From Succinimonas sp045124755 (GTDB lineage Bacteria > Pseudomonadota > Gammaproteobacteria > Enterobacterales > Succinivibrionaceae): 64,000 nucleotides of DNA. The translations under genes and the position numbers were made by a program. The notes under the pieces are model-generated. The model made no database searches and was not told the DNA's origin. It was given only the letters and a program-made list of their open reading frames with translations. The stretch is taken from NCBI RefSeq assembly GCF_045124755.1, contig NZ_JBGVMK010000120.1; one strand, given 5' to 3'. This document shows, in pieces, positions 26,146 through 35,676 of this stretch (position 1 is its first letter; each line of letters begins with the position of its first letter).

Positions 26146-27831
26146 TCACGCAGTTTCCTTTCTTTGAATTACGAAGCTTCCGATAACCAGAAGATCGATT
26201 CCCCGGGAGAGGAAGCAATTCAGGGCATCCTCCGGGGTGTTTACCAGGGGCTCTCCCCGCTGATTAAAGGATGTGTTGCAAAGCACCGGCACTCCGGTAA
26301 TCTCCCGGAAAGCCCTGAGAAGACCGTAATAGAGCGGCTGATCCGGAGAAACTGTCTGCGGTCTTGCGGTATTGTCCACGTGTACCGCAGCCGGAATAAC
26401 GCGGCGCCTGTCTTCCCTGACCAGGGCCGCCACATTCATAAAGCGGCGAAATTCCGGATCCCCCTCGAAATAGGAACTGTAATCCTCTTCCAGAATGCTG
26501 GGCGCAATGGGCCGCCACATTTCGCGATCCTTGATCTGATTCAGGCGAATGAGACTTCTTCTTGACCGGGGATCTGCCAGAATGCTGCGATTGCCGAGAG
26601 CCCGGGGCCCCGCCTCAAAGCCGCCCTGAACCCAGCCGGCAATAAGTCCTTCTGACAGAGCCTTGGCGACAATGCGGCACAGGGCAGCGGGATCATGGCG
26701 GGCGAAGCTTACCTGGTCTTCATACTTCCCGAGAGCCTGCAATGTCTCCTCATCCGTATAGGAGCACCCCAGTCCTGCCAGTTTCAGAGGCCTGTCCGCG
26801 CGGCTTTTGCCGAAAAGACGGTAATAAAGCTCCATGGCCGATCCCGCGGCAGTGCCGGCATCGGAAGCAAACGGCGGCACGAAGATGTGGCTGAAGAGTC
26901 CCGCATCGGCAAGCTTGCCGTTGGCAGCGCAGTTCAGGGCCACGCCGCCGGCCATGGCCAGACTGTCCATGCCGGTAACTTCTCGCAGTTCCGCCGCAAA
27001 ATCCAGGATCACGGATTCCAGAGCATGCTGTGCCGAAGCCGCGAAGTTTGCATAGCTCATCACCTCTTCGGCATTGCCGGCCTGGTAGGGAAAGCAGTTT
27101 TCCTCAAAATATGCGGCCAGCTGCTCGGTGCGAAGGCCAATGGAGGCGAAGATGCCCTCATTATCAATATTTTCCAGTCCGGAAAACAGCCTGCCGTCCC
27201 GGGACGGGCTCAGGGGCATTTTCATAACCGGTCTGCCGTAAGAGGAAAGCCCCATGAACTTTCCCACCTCGCGGTATTTGCCGTAAAGCCCGGCGTATCT
27301 GGCAGCCCGGTTGTAGAAGATGCCCGGAGAGTGCTGAATGCCAATCTGCCGGAAGAATGAAATTTCCCCGTTGCGATATACCCCAAGGGAGGCCGCGGCG
27401 TCCTCGCCGCGGTTGTCTGTTACCAGCACGGCGCATTCCCGAAAACCGCTGAGACGGCAGGCGCTGGCCGCGTGGGACAGGTGATGCCGTATAGAATAAA
27501 CCGGAGGCCGGCAGCTCCCGAAAATTTCCCGCGGCAGGAACCAGTCCGGATCCTCGTACATCGTGTACTTCGCTTTCTCGGTTTCGCTCATCTCATAGAT
27601 TTGATTGCGGTACTTCCAGTCCATGCCCACGGAAACGGCGGTCACATCGGCCATGGTGATCCCCTCCCGGTTCAGGCATTCCTGTATCGCTTCCGCCGGG
27701 GATTCGCCCAGGGCCATTTTGTGTCTGCTGATTCTTTCCTGTTCGACGAACATCACCAGTTCGCCGTCCCGGATCAAAGCCGCCGCTGTGTCATGATGTC
27801 CGATATTGAGACCCAGAATGTACTTTTTCAT
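26146..27831 (-). CDS. Carbamoyltransferase (NodU/CmcH/TobZ family)
   Basis: Transfers a carbamoyl group from carbamoyl phosphate, by way of an adenylate, to a hydroxyl of a sugar or natural product. The N-terminus reads GLNIGHHDTAAALIRDGELV, followed by EQERISRHK and HHLSHAASACRLSGF. Central AMAGGVALNCAANGKL and VPPFASDAGTAAGSA are ATP/metal-site motifs. The C-terminal YrdC-like end carries GGFEAGPRALGNRSILADPR and MWRPIAPSIL. The start is the ATG ending at 27831 (MKKYILG); an earlier in-frame ATG overlaps the upstream gene. 561 residues, usual for the family. It follows the HAD gene after 13 bases. Confidence 0.9.
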   Translation of the reverse strand: MKKYILGLNIGHHDTAAALIRDGELVMFVEQERISRHKMALGESPAEAIQECLNREGITMADVTAVSVGMDWKYRNQIYEMSETEKAKYTMYEDPDWFLPREIFGSCRPPVYSIRHHLSHAASACRLSGFRECAVLVTDNRGEDAAASLGVYRNGEISFFRQIGIQHSPGIFYNRAARYAGLYGKYREVGKFMGLSSYGRPVMKMPLSPSRDGRLFSGLENIDNEGIFASIGLRTEQLAAYFEENCFPYQAGNAEEVMSYANFAASAQHALESVILDFAAELREVTGMDSLAMAGGVALNCAANGKLADAGLFSHIFVPPFASDAGTAAGSAMELYYRLFGKSRADRPLKLAGLGCSYTDEETLQALGKYEDQVSFARHDPAALCRIVAKALSEGLIAGWVQGGFEAGPRALGNRSILADPRSRRSLIRLNQIKDREMWRPIAPSILEEDYSSYFEGDPEFRRFMNVAALVREDRRRVIPAAVHVDNTARPQTVSPDQPLYYGLLRAFREITGVPVLCNTSFNQRGEPLVNTPEDALNCFLSRGIDLLVIGSFVIQRKETA

Positions 27832-27844
27832 AAAATATTCCTGT

Positions 27845-29698
27845 TCATTTATCCCTGTACATAAAAGAAAGCAGTGATTCCCGCGAAGTTCCGGCAGGAT
27901 CGGCAAGTCCGCCGCTGTCATACACTATGCGATCCAGCAGACGTTTAACGGCGTTCTCTTCGTTTTTCAGGGAGCTGAAGGAAAGATAGGCATCATAAGC
28001 CGGGATATTGAGCATAAAGGGATCCTGCCGGAATCTGCCGATATAGTCGGCGGCGAATGCGGTTATGCCGGCAGAAATGCTCCTTACGGCCGGATAATTC
28101 TCCTGCCTTTCCCGGTCAAACCGAAGGCCCTTTGCCGTGTAGCCGAGAAAGGACGGCGAGCAGGACTGCGTAAAGAGCTCCAGCATCAGATTCGCATTGG
28201 GAAATCCGAGGTTCCGGTGAAGTTCCAGGAGATCCCGGTTATGACTTTGGGAAAACAGGTACGCATGGACAGATCCGTCCATGACACTGAGATCCGCTAT
28301 CCTGACAACCGGCTGACGGTAGCCGGCCAGGAGAGCATGAACTCGGCAGTCTCTCTTCACAAAATGACGGATAATCCTTTTAATAATCAAAGGGCCGGTT
28401 CCCGCCCAGCCTACATCGGCCACGGCAATTCCGGAAGCATTTCCGACGGCTTTGTCCACTGCCTGAATCGTCGCTTCAATGTCGGGCATATAGGAACTGA
28501 TAATGAGTTCCTTGTGATCATAGAACATGCTTTCGATTAGCGGAGCCGTATCCCTGGTCAGGAGATCCTGAACAGCAAGACGGTATTCGCCAAGATGAGG
28601 CACAAGAGCATCAAGATCCAGAAATTTCAGAAAATGGCCCAGTTCGATGCGGTAGACGCCTCTTGCCTTGTGTCTGATCATTCTCTGGCAGAATTCATCG
28701 AAGCTGTCCCAGGCAGTGAATTTCATACCGGCAAACCGCGACCAGTAAAAGTACTCCCCCGGCCGATGCCCGGGGAGCATGTCATAGATTTTGCTTACCA
28801 GATCACCGTCCCGTGAAAGAAAGAAGACTTTGTCAAGGCCGGCATTCCTGGCAAACTGATTAATCCACTGCGCAAAACCCAGAACGTACATGCCGCCGTA
28901 TAAATAGCCGAACCGGAAAAATTCATCATGCGCCGCAGGCTCTTCCTGATCTCCGGAGTTGCAGTAAAGACGCTGGTTTGCCAATGCCGAATAGACCCGT
29001 CCGGCCATATATGACATCCCGGGAACACGATTCTTGCCGCCGATATCATTGGCGTTAGGGTAATGAACGGAGGCTATGCCGGCCTTTCCGGCGTTTTCGG
29101 CATCGGCTTTGGGATCATCTCCGACATGGACAACGCTGAGTCCTTTGCAGCTTTCCCTGAGATACTCAAACAAATCCCCCTTTTTTTTGGATTTTCCCAG
29201 TTCCGAGGATACAAGAATCCTGTTCAGATTCCGATATCCCGCATTTTCCAGAATCCCCCTGATCTGCTCCCGGGACAGGTACATATCCGAGGAGATCACA
29301 ATTTCCCTGCGGGCTTTCTGGCACAGGGACACCACCTTTTGAAAGAAGGGACTGGCATAACAGTAAGAAAGCTCCAGTTCATATTCAAGTTCCGCGGTCT
29401 TACGGGCATCAAGACCGGTTTTGCGGGCAATCAGACTGTGTATATCGTCCAGGGAAACATTATCGTGATTGCAGTTCCGGAGCCGTTCCATTCGGACCTC
29501 GTTCTCGGAATCCGCTCTGATGCCGGAAAACTTGTAAAAGCCAAGCCGCTGCTCCATTATGGAAAACAGAACTCCGGGACTTGAGAACGGCCGGAGAATC
29601 AGAGTGCCAAATACATCAAAGGAGATGACATCGTACCCCAGAAGCTGTTCTGCCAGCTCTTCCGGCGATATTCCGATATGCTCATAAGCATGGTTCAT
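27845..29698 (-). CDS. Large HAD-superfamily protein (COG5610 type)
   Basis: A 617-residue protein, first in its operon. The first HAD domain (about 20-235) has VISFDVFGTLI (Asp28), ISSDMYLS (motif II), and VHVGDDPKADAENA (motif IV). A second, more divergent HAD-like part starts near residue 285 with KVFFLSRDGDLVSKIYDML, and a mixed C-terminal region follows. Proteins of this design occur in capsule and O-antigen loci beside glycosyltransferases. Role: a sugar-phosphate phosphatase or modifying enzyme is the usual guess. Spacing to the carbamoyltransferase gene is 13 bases. Confidence 0.75.
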   Translation of the reverse strand: MNHAYEHIGISPEELAEQLLGYDVISFDVFGTLILRPFSSPGVLFSIMEQRLGFYKFSGIRADSENEVRMERLRNCNHDNVSLDDIHSLIARKTGLDARKTAELEYELELSYCYASPFFQKVVSLCQKARREIVISSDMYLSREQIRGILENAGYRNLNRILVSSELGKSKKKGDLFEYLRESCKGLSVVHVGDDPKADAENAGKAGIASVHYPNANDIGGKNRVPGMSYMAGRVYSALANQRLYCNSGDQEEPAAHDEFFRFGYLYGGMYVLGFAQWINQFARNAGLDKVFFLSRDGDLVSKIYDMLPGHRPGEYFYWSRFAGMKFTAWDSFDEFCQRMIRHKARGVYRIELGHFLKFLDLDALVPHLGEYRLAVQDLLTRDTAPLIESMFYDHKELIISSYMPDIEATIQAVDKAVGNASGIAVADVGWAGTGPLIIKRIIRHFVKRDCRVHALLAGYRQPVVRIADLSVMDGSVHAYLFSQSHNRDLLELHRNLGFPNANLMLELFTQSCSPSFLGYTAKGLRFDRERQENYPAVRSISAGITAFAADYIGRFRQDPFMLNIPAYDAYLSFSSLKNEENAVKRLLDRIVYDSGGLADPAGTSRESLLSFMYRDK

Positions 29699-30130
29699 AA
29701 CTGCAATTGCCCCTTTGAAGACGGCTCCGCGGACTGACTTTGCAAGACCGGGATCCTGATAAAACAGACATCATTTGAGGTTTGCGCCATCATAGCAAAC
29801 AGACTGTTCATCAGAAGGAATCAGGCAAGGAAAACAGGACTGAACTGATTTTGCGAGAAAACAGAGCTGTTTCGGAGGATGGTAACCGGGGCATTGGAAA
29901 TTACTGTTTAAGAATGCAGAAAGACGGGAAAAGAAAGACGCGAATTACCTCAAAGACGGAGCGCGGCCTCCGGGAATTTCCCCGGTATGCGACACACCGG
30001 CCGGGATAAACGGGAGAAAGATCAAAAAACAGTAATACACTTGCCCTCTTTCATGTACAATTCCTGTGTTTGTGCAGGCGAGCCCGCCGGAGCGGGCTCA
30101 AGTAACTTCTGCCTGTTTACGGAAGGCCTT
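29699..30130. other. Divergent intergenic 432 bp with a strong hairpin before nadK
   Basis: Separates the glycan cluster (minus) from nadK (plus) and so must hold promoters for both. At 30080-30099 is a perfect 8-bp GC-rich hairpin with a CGGA loop, not followed by a T run and 31 bases before the nadK start. It may shape the nadK leader. No gene supported; the plus frames here lack start signals. Confidence 0.5.
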
Positions 30131-31108
30131 ATGTCAAAAAAAGTCAGAAAAATCGGGATATTCAGCAGAGTTCAGAACAAGTCGGTCGCCAAAACCCTGC
30201 TCAGTCTTATTGCATTTCTGGAGCGGCGGGGGGAGACGGTTTTTCTGGAAAAGGAAACTGCCAGGAAGCTGGAGCTCAGCCAGACCGCGCTGCCATTTTC
30301 CGAGATTCCCAAAGCCGCGGAGCTGATTATTGTGGTGGGCGGTGACGGCGCCTTTCTGGGGGCCAGCCGGGCGGTGGGTCTTTCCGGAATTCCCATGGTG
30401 GGCATCAACACCGGTCATCTGGGCTTCCTCACCGATATCGCGCCTGATGATTTCGAAGGCCCCCTGGAGAAGATCATGGCCGGGGAATATTTCCTGGAAC
30501 AGCGGTTCATGCTGAATACCGGCATTCTGGAGGACGGCGTCATCACCCAGAGCTCTCTGGCTCTTAACGAAACCGTCATTCAGGGCAATCTGGCCGCGCA
30601 CATGATCGACTTTTCCGTATTCATAGACGACAACCTCATGTACACCATCAAGGCTGACGGACTCATCATTTCCACCCCCACCGGCTCCACCGCGTATTCC
30701 CTGTCCGCCGGCGGCCCCATAGTGGATCCCTCCCTGAACGTCATGGTGCTGGTGCCCATGTTCCCCCATTCTCTTAACTGCCGTCCCTTTGTGTTCCGGG
30801 GTACCTCCGATGTAAAAATCAGGTTTGAAATTCAGGACTGCACCGAGGACATTATTGTGAGCTGCGACGGCCAGGTGGCCATGAAAACCAGCAGCGCCGC
30901 CAGCATCCTGATAAGAAAGAGCCAGGAATCCATTCAGATCTGCCACCTGAAGAACTATGACTTCTTCAACATTCTCAGGAGCAAAATCGGCTTCGGCGAA
31001 CCCATCCGCCACCCCGGAGTGCGAGAGGAGATCCCGGACAAGACCCCGGCAGCAGCGCTGGAAAGGGATCCCGAAACCGCGCCGGATCCCGCGGAAATTC
31101 TTATCTGA
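30131..31108 (+). CDS. nadK: NAD kinase
   Basis: Phosphorylates NAD to NADP in the cytoplasm. The GGDG motif is at residues 70-73 (IVVGGDGAFLG), NTGHLGFLTD at 93-102, NETVIQG near 157, and DGLIISTPTGSTAYSLSAGGP in the C-terminal half. The last 30 residues after about 295 (Pro/Glu/Ala-rich) exceed the usual length. I start at ATG 30131 (MSKKVRKIGIF), with a GGAAGG site before it; the long in-frame extension upstream has no family similarity. It is the only plus-strand gene in its neighbourhood. Confidence 0.93.
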   Translation: MSKKVRKIGIFSRVQNKSVAKTLLSLIAFLERRGETVFLEKETARKLELSQTALPFSEIPKAAELIIVVGGDGAFLGASRAVGLSGIPMVGINTGHLGFLTDIAPDDFEGPLEKIMAGEYFLEQRFMLNTGILEDGVITQSSLALNETVIQGNLAAHMIDFSVFIDDNLMYTIKADGLIISTPTGSTAYSLSAGGPIVDPSLNVMVLVPMFPHSLNCRPFVFRGTSDVKIRFEIQDCTEDIIVSCDGQVAMKTSSAASILIRKSQESIQICHLKNYDFFNILRSKIGFGEPIRHPGVREEIPDKTPAAALERDPETAPDPAEILI

Positions 31109-31218
31109 CCGGAATTTTCTGACCGGACATTACTGACAGAACAGCAATATCAAAGATCCCCCGGGAGTCAGGCTTTCAGGGGATTTCCTTTGCCGATTTC
31201 TCCGGCAGCGCGGCAGCA

Positions 31219-31247
31219 ATAAAAAAGGCCCTGAACCCAGAGCCTTT
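31219..31247 (-). terminator. Rho-independent terminator of the chemoreceptor gene
   Basis: On the minus strand, a 10-bp stem (arms 31238-31247 and 31224-31233, one G-U pair) with a 4-base loop and a T run follows the stop codon at 31269 by about 20 bases. Confidence 0.85.
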
Positions 31248-31268
31248 CATTCTTTCTTACCGAACCTT

Positions 31269-33236
31269 TCAGTTCGCGGTCAGCCGGGGTTCCTCCCGGG
31301 ATCTCGCAGCGGATCTGCGGCGGCGGGAGCCTGCCTCCGTATTGGCGTCCACCTTGAAGACGCTGAAGGTCTCCAGCATGTCCTGAGCTCCGGCGGTAAG
31401 GTTGGAGCAGGCCTCCGTGCACTTGCTCATATCCAGGGCGATCTCCTGAGCGCTTTCCTTCATCTTCTCCACGCCTTCCTGAATCAGCGCGAAGGTCTGA
31501 TCCTGCTCGGCGGTGGCGGAAGCAATCATGGTGGTCATGTCGGAAATCTCGCCGATATGGACATTCATCTCCTTAAGCTTGGTAACTATGGACTCCACAT
31601 ACTCAATGGTATGACTGCAGCTTTCGGAGCTTCTGCTCATCATGTCCACGGCATTGCCGGTTTCGGTCTTCAGAGACAGAATGGTCTTTTCGATCTCGGC
31701 AGTGGATTCCTTGGTGCGGGAAGACAGCGCGCGCACTTCGTCCGCCACCACGGCAAAGCCGCGGCCGTGTTCGCCGGCGCGGGCAGCCTCGATAGCGGCG
31801 TTAAGAGCCAGGAGGTTGGTCTGATCCGCAATGCCGCGAATGGTTTCCACCACTGAAGCGATGCCCACGGTGAGAGCATCGAGGTTCTGAATGGCAATGG
31901 AGGTCTTGTCGATGTCGCTCTTCAGAATATCCACGGAATTTCTGGCATTGCCGGCGATGGTTACCCCGTTTTCAGAAAGGTTGTGCACCGAGGTTACCTT
32001 GGTGGCGGCCTCGCTGGAGTTCCGGGAGATCTCGTCGGTGGCAAGATGCATTTCTCTGATGGAGTTGGCAAAGTCAGCGGTAACCAGCCCCTGATTGCGG
32101 ATCTGTCCCTCGACGTTCAGGGTGGCATCATTGCAGGTATTGACGCCGTCCATAATGGAGCGGCTCATGCTCTTGGCCATGCCCACCATTTCCGCCTGCT
32201 TATTCAGGAACTCGCTCATGTTCCGGGACATGATACCGATTTCATCGTTGGTATCGCTGCTGATCTTAACGGTAAAGTCATGATTCTGGTTCATGTCGCT
32301 GATGGCGCCGGTAACCTTGTCAATAGGATCGGTGACATAGCGTCTGGCGCAGATCTTCACGGCAAGGAAGATAAGAACCATGAGTATCAGCACGCCGATG
32401 AACTCAATGCGCTCGGTATTCTGCAGCCCCTTGAGGATGGCAGCCTCGTCCAGCAGAATGACGAATTTCCAGCCGGAATCGCCGATGGCGGAGGCCACCG
32501 CCACTCTTTCTATGCCGGATCTGCTGTTGAAGGAAACGAAACCATTCGGGGAATTTTTAAGCAGATTATCTACGAATTCATCGCTGAAAACGGGATCGAT
32601 TTCCGTGGCATGCTTGCCCCGGAGATCCTTTTCGCCCCAGGAAACCACGTTGTTCTTGCTGTCCAAAAGCAGAAGACGTCCGGAATGCGGCAGCGAAATG
32701 TCCTTGGCGGTAACGGCAATGTCCTCGGTATGCACGTCAATGCCGAACACGCCGCCGTCTCTTCTGACAAACCAGGACACTACCCAGTCATCGATGGTCT
32801 CCTCGTAATCCATGTCATCCATGACGACCTTGGAGGAGGCGTTTTTAAACCAGTCCTCTTCCAGAAAGCTGTAGGGATCCACATAAACGCCGTCAGAAAA
32901 TTCCTTTTCGGTCATGTCGCTGGCGAATATTTTCCCGGAATTTTCGGCAAAGTAGACATCAGCCTTGTTTGCCCGGGCCACGGACATCATGAAATTCCTG
33001 TCGTGATAGTATTCCTTCTTCATCTTGGACAGGTAATGCACCAGTTCGGCATTATTATCCTGCCATTTCTTAAGCTCCCGGGTATTTTCCTTCAGCATGG
33101 AGTTTACCAGCTGATAGGTGTCGTTAATGGTTCTCTTTTTCTCAAAGAAATGGCTGTTTACCACCACGGCGGCAAAGAAAACCACCAAAGGAGCAAGGGA
33201 AAGCGCGAACACCTTAGAACGGAGAGATTTCAGCAT
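31269..33236 (-). CDS. Methyl-accepting chemotaxis protein
   Basis: A 655-residue inner-membrane chemoreceptor. TM1 lies at about 9-28, a periplasmic double-Cache-like sensor region at about 30-275, TM2 at about 280-300, then HAMP (YVTDPIDKVTGAISDM). The long cytoplasmic signalling helix has the conserved hairpin tip DQTNLLALNAAIEAARAGEHGRGFAVVADEVR. No NWETF-like receptor tail is present; the C-terminus is Arg-rich. It passes ligand information to CheA/CheW. No che genes lie nearby. Single-gene unit with its own terminator. Confidence 0.92.
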   Translation of the reverse strand: MLKSLRSKVFALSLAPLVVFFAAVVVNSHFFEKKRTINDTYQLVNSMLKENTRELKKWQDNNAELVHYLSKMKKEYYHDRNFMMSVARANKADVYFAENSGKIFASDMTEKEFSDGVYVDPYSFLEEDWFKNASSKVVMDDMDYEETIDDWVVSWFVRRDGGVFGIDVHTEDIAVTAKDISLPHSGRLLLLDSKNNVVSWGEKDLRGKHATEIDPVFSDEFVDNLLKNSPNGFVSFNSRSGIERVAVASAIGDSGWKFVILLDEAAILKGLQNTERIEFIGVLILMVLIFLAVKICARRYVTDPIDKVTGAISDMNQNHDFTVKISSDTNDEIGIMSRNMSEFLNKQAEMVGMAKSMSRSIMDGVNTCNDATLNVEGQIRNQGLVTADFANSIREMHLATDEISRNSSEAATKVTSVHNLSENGVTIAGNARNSVDILKSDIDKTSIAIQNLDALTVGIASVVETIRGIADQTNLLALNAAIEAARAGEHGRGFAVVADEVRALSSRTKESTAEIEKTILSLKTETGNAVDMMSRSSESCSHTIEYVESIVTKLKEMNVHIGEISDMTTMIASATAEQDQTFALIQEGVEKMKESAQEIALDMSKCTEACSNLTAGAQDMLETFSVFKVDANTEAGSRRRRSAARSREEPRLTAN

Positions 33237-33576
33237 ATTGTTATATTCTCCCCATGAATTGAACAGACATACATCCTCACTTACCTGACAGACCTGTCAC
33301 TGTTTTTGAGTCACTGCTTCTCAGAGTGACTGCAATCTCTGAAATTCTATCATACAGGTTGATCCTGCTGTCCCGCATACACAAATTTACTCATGAGCAA
33401 TTTGCATTTGTGTGAAGTGGGCTGATAAATTTGGCAATCACCAAGGGGAAATGAAGACGTTTTCATGGCCGCTTTTCTGAAAATCAGCCGTGATAAACGC
33501 ATGTTTTTGAACAGGCGGCCTCCAGAGAATAAAGAAACAGCAAAGTCAAGGCTGCAGGGGAGAGATCTTAAAAGTC
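33237..33576. other. Intergenic 340 bp
   Basis: Holds the upstream region of the chemoreceptor gene and the 3' side of the pyridoxal kinase gene. A small plus-strand frame at 33465-33647 overlaps the kinase and has no support. No terminator recognised. Confidence 0.4.
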
Positions 33577-34428
33577 CTAAAAGGAAGAGGACGGGTAGCC
33601 CTTTTCCCGATCCGTCATCAGGATATCAAGGCATTTTTCGATCATGATGCCCTTGAACTTGTCGGTGTTGTTCTGATTTCTGAGCACCATTTCCCGCACC
33701 AGTCTCATGGCTATTCCGGTGGCCTTCGGGAAGCTTTTGCCGTTAAGGATGGAGCCCATGAGCACGGACAGAAAAATGTCCCCGGTGCCCGGAAAGAAGA
33801 CCGGAATCTTGGTATAGGGGATGGTGAAGTAGGTTCCGGTGGCGGCATCATAGCCTCCCACCATATCCTGATTGTCTATTCTTAAACTGGTGACGGCCAC
33901 GGATTTGGCGCCCAGGCTCCGGAGGTCGTCAATGAGCTTCCGGAGTTCCTCCCGGGTGATATAGTGCTGAAAGCTGCGTTCCGTAAGAAATGCGGCTTCG
34001 GTGTAGTTGGGAACCGCATAATCGGCTACCTTCAGGAGTCTCCGGAAACCGGCCACGGTTTTTTCAGTCATGCCGTTATAGAGGGAGCCGTTATCAGCCA
34101 TAATGGGATCCACAAAGATCTTCACTCCCGCGGCGGATTCCCCGGAACAGAAGTCCATGAGGAGATCCACCTGTTCCTCGTTGGCCAGAAGCCCGGTGGA
34201 AATCGCATCGAAGGAAAAGCCCAGCTTTTTCCAGACCGCAATGGTGTCCTTCATGTAGGGAGTGGTGTCCTGGATCCGGAAGAGTCCGTAATCCAGCGTA
34301 TTGGAGACAATGGCGGTGGGAAGATTGTAAACATCGTGTCCCAGCCCGGTGAGTACCGGAATCATGGCGGAAAGAGCTACCTTGCCATAGCCGGCGATGT
34401 CGTTAATCAGTAATACCTTTTTGCCCAT
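33577..34428 (-). CDS. Pyridoxal/pyridoxamine kinase (PdxY/PdxK type)
   Basis: A ribokinase-fold vitamin B6 kinase of 283 residues that makes pyridoxal phosphate in the salvage pathway. Family marks: VLLINDIAGYGKVALSAMIP at the N-terminus, DPIMADNGSLY at about 118, TPNYTEA-like AVPNYTEAAFLT, and VFFPGTGDIFLSVLMG, in which GTGD holds the catalytic Asp. Whether pyridoxal, pyridoxamine or hydroxymethylpyrimidine is preferred cannot be told. It stands alone. Confidence 0.85.
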   Translation of the reverse strand: MGKKVLLINDIAGYGKVALSAMIPVLTGLGHDVYNLPTAIVSNTLDYGLFRIQDTTPYMKDTIAVWKKLGFSFDAISTGLLANEEQVDLLMDFCSGESAAGVKIFVDPIMADNGSLYNGMTEKTVAGFRRLLKVADYAVPNYTEAAFLTERSFQHYITREELRKLIDDLRSLGAKSVAVTSLRIDNQDMVGGYDAATGTYFTIPYTKIPVFFPGTGDIFLSVLMGSILNGKSFPKATGIAMRLVREMVLRNQNNTDKFKGIMIEKCLDILMTDREKGYPSSSF

Positions 34429-34613
34429 AGAGCGAACGTGTCATAAGGAGCCGGATGTCAGCAGTCCGAGCCGGAGAATCTGAGCCCTCTCGCGGAGCAT
34501 GGCTGACCTGATTCCGGGAGGGATGATAACGGAGCCATTTTAATGAAAAAGAGGCTTCGCGCAATACTTATCTTGTGTTTCTCCTGATCATCCTTCTTTC
34601 TCTTTGCCGGCGC

Positions 34614-34647
34614 AAAAAAAATGCCGGAGCATCAGGGCAGCGGCATT
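34614..34647 (-). terminator. Rho-independent terminator of the DUF6273 gene
   Basis: On the minus strand, a 7-bp stem (arms 34641-34647 and 34620-34626) with a 14-base loop is followed by a run of seven T, 20 bases past the stop at 34667. Confidence 0.7.
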
Positions 34648-34666
34648 ATTCAGAAGCGGCTTCGCA

Positions 34667-35365
34667 TCAGGGCTGCTTAATGCTGACCCAGACAGCCGGA
34701 CGGACGGTATTGTTCTCGTAATCGGCAAAGTGGCCGATCTCTCCCAGGGTGCCGGTGGAAAGCACATAGGAGGCATAGCCCTGGAAAAAGCCCGGGGAAC
34801 GTGTCCACCAGCCGGTATTGCCGTTATCCCGGTCTTTGCGGGCGCCGTGATTTACCGCCGCGGGAGACGGAGCGCAGGCCCGGGATGCTTCCTCCGGAAA
34901 ATATTGGAGCACCTCGTCATTGCTGAGCAGGAATACCCGATCCTCCGTGGCATTTCCGCCGAAGGTGGGATACTGTCTGCTGTCAGGGTTGTCCAGAATT
35001 ACCGGCATGATAAGCTCCCGTTCTTCAGGAGAAAAGGATCCCTCCAGAAAAGAGGTATTCAGCCATTGTCTGACGTCGCTTTCTTCCCAGGTCAGATCCT
35101 TGAGGGTATCGTTATAGGACCGGGCATCGATGCAGGACGAGGTGATAAGGAGAGCCTGATCCCCCTGCACCGCCAGCACCTGCCAGGAGAGATCCTCCGG
35201 AACCAGGGGATTTCCTGCAGGATAGGAACCCAGATATACCGTTTCCCCGGGGACAAAAGGAGCCTCCTCTGCCGCTCCGGTCAGGGACAGCGGCAGCGCC
35301 AGGGCCGGAATCAGGACTGCGGCAAAGAGCAGCCTGGCGATTTTTGAAGATTTCAGCGGTTTCAT
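34667..35365 (-). CDS. Exported DUF6273-type protein
   Basis: A 232-residue protein with a signal peptide (hydrophobic 12-30, cleavage likely after GAA). The mature part shows the DUF6273 pattern: VYLGSYPAG, LSWQVLAVQGDQALLITSSCIDARSYN, DVRQWLNTSFL, VFLLSNDEV, WWTRSPG, and a closing NTVRPAVWVS. The fold resembles that of C-type-lectin-like and formylglycine-enzyme proteins in my recollection. A second member lies at the right edge of the window without a visible N-terminus. Periplasmic role unknown. Confidence 0.78.
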   Translation of the reverse strand: MKPLKSSKIARLLFAAVLIPALALPLSLTGAAEEAPFVPGETVYLGSYPAGNPLVPEDLSWQVLAVQGDQALLITSSCIDARSYNDTLKDLTWEESDVRQWLNTSFLEGSFSPEERELIMPVILDNPDSRQYPTFGGNATEDRVFLLSNDEVLQYFPEEASRACAPSPAAVNHGARKDRDNGNTGWWTRSPGFFQGYASYVLSTGTLGEIGHFADYENNTVRPAVWVSIKQP

Positions 35366-35676
35366 AAATTTCCCCCGTATGCGCTGCGGCGTTTCTGACT
35401 ATGGCTATGAAAAGCGAACTATCTGAGCTCCGGACAGCGACGATGCAGCTTCTTTTGTGACGTTAAAGTACCCTTCCGACTGTTCAGAAACAATCAGGAA
35501 TTTTATCCTTTGTGATATCGCTCAGAACTGAATTCGGTTACAGCCGGCCGTCATGTAACAGGTTTCAGGATTGCCGAAGATGGAATGAATGAAGGATCCC
35601 TCTGGCAGATTCGGGGGTATGATAAAGGTCTCCGGGACAAATCGTCTCCCGGAGACACTGCCGCGGTCATTACGGA
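35366..35676. other. Intergenic 311 bp
   Basis: Lies between the DUF6273 gene start and the end of the third LRAT-like gene. I see no gene, repeat or convincing terminator. Confidence 0.4.

Noticed and set aside
31983..33257. 424-codon plus frame
   Set aside because: Antisense to the chemoreceptor gene, which has clear domains on the other strand.
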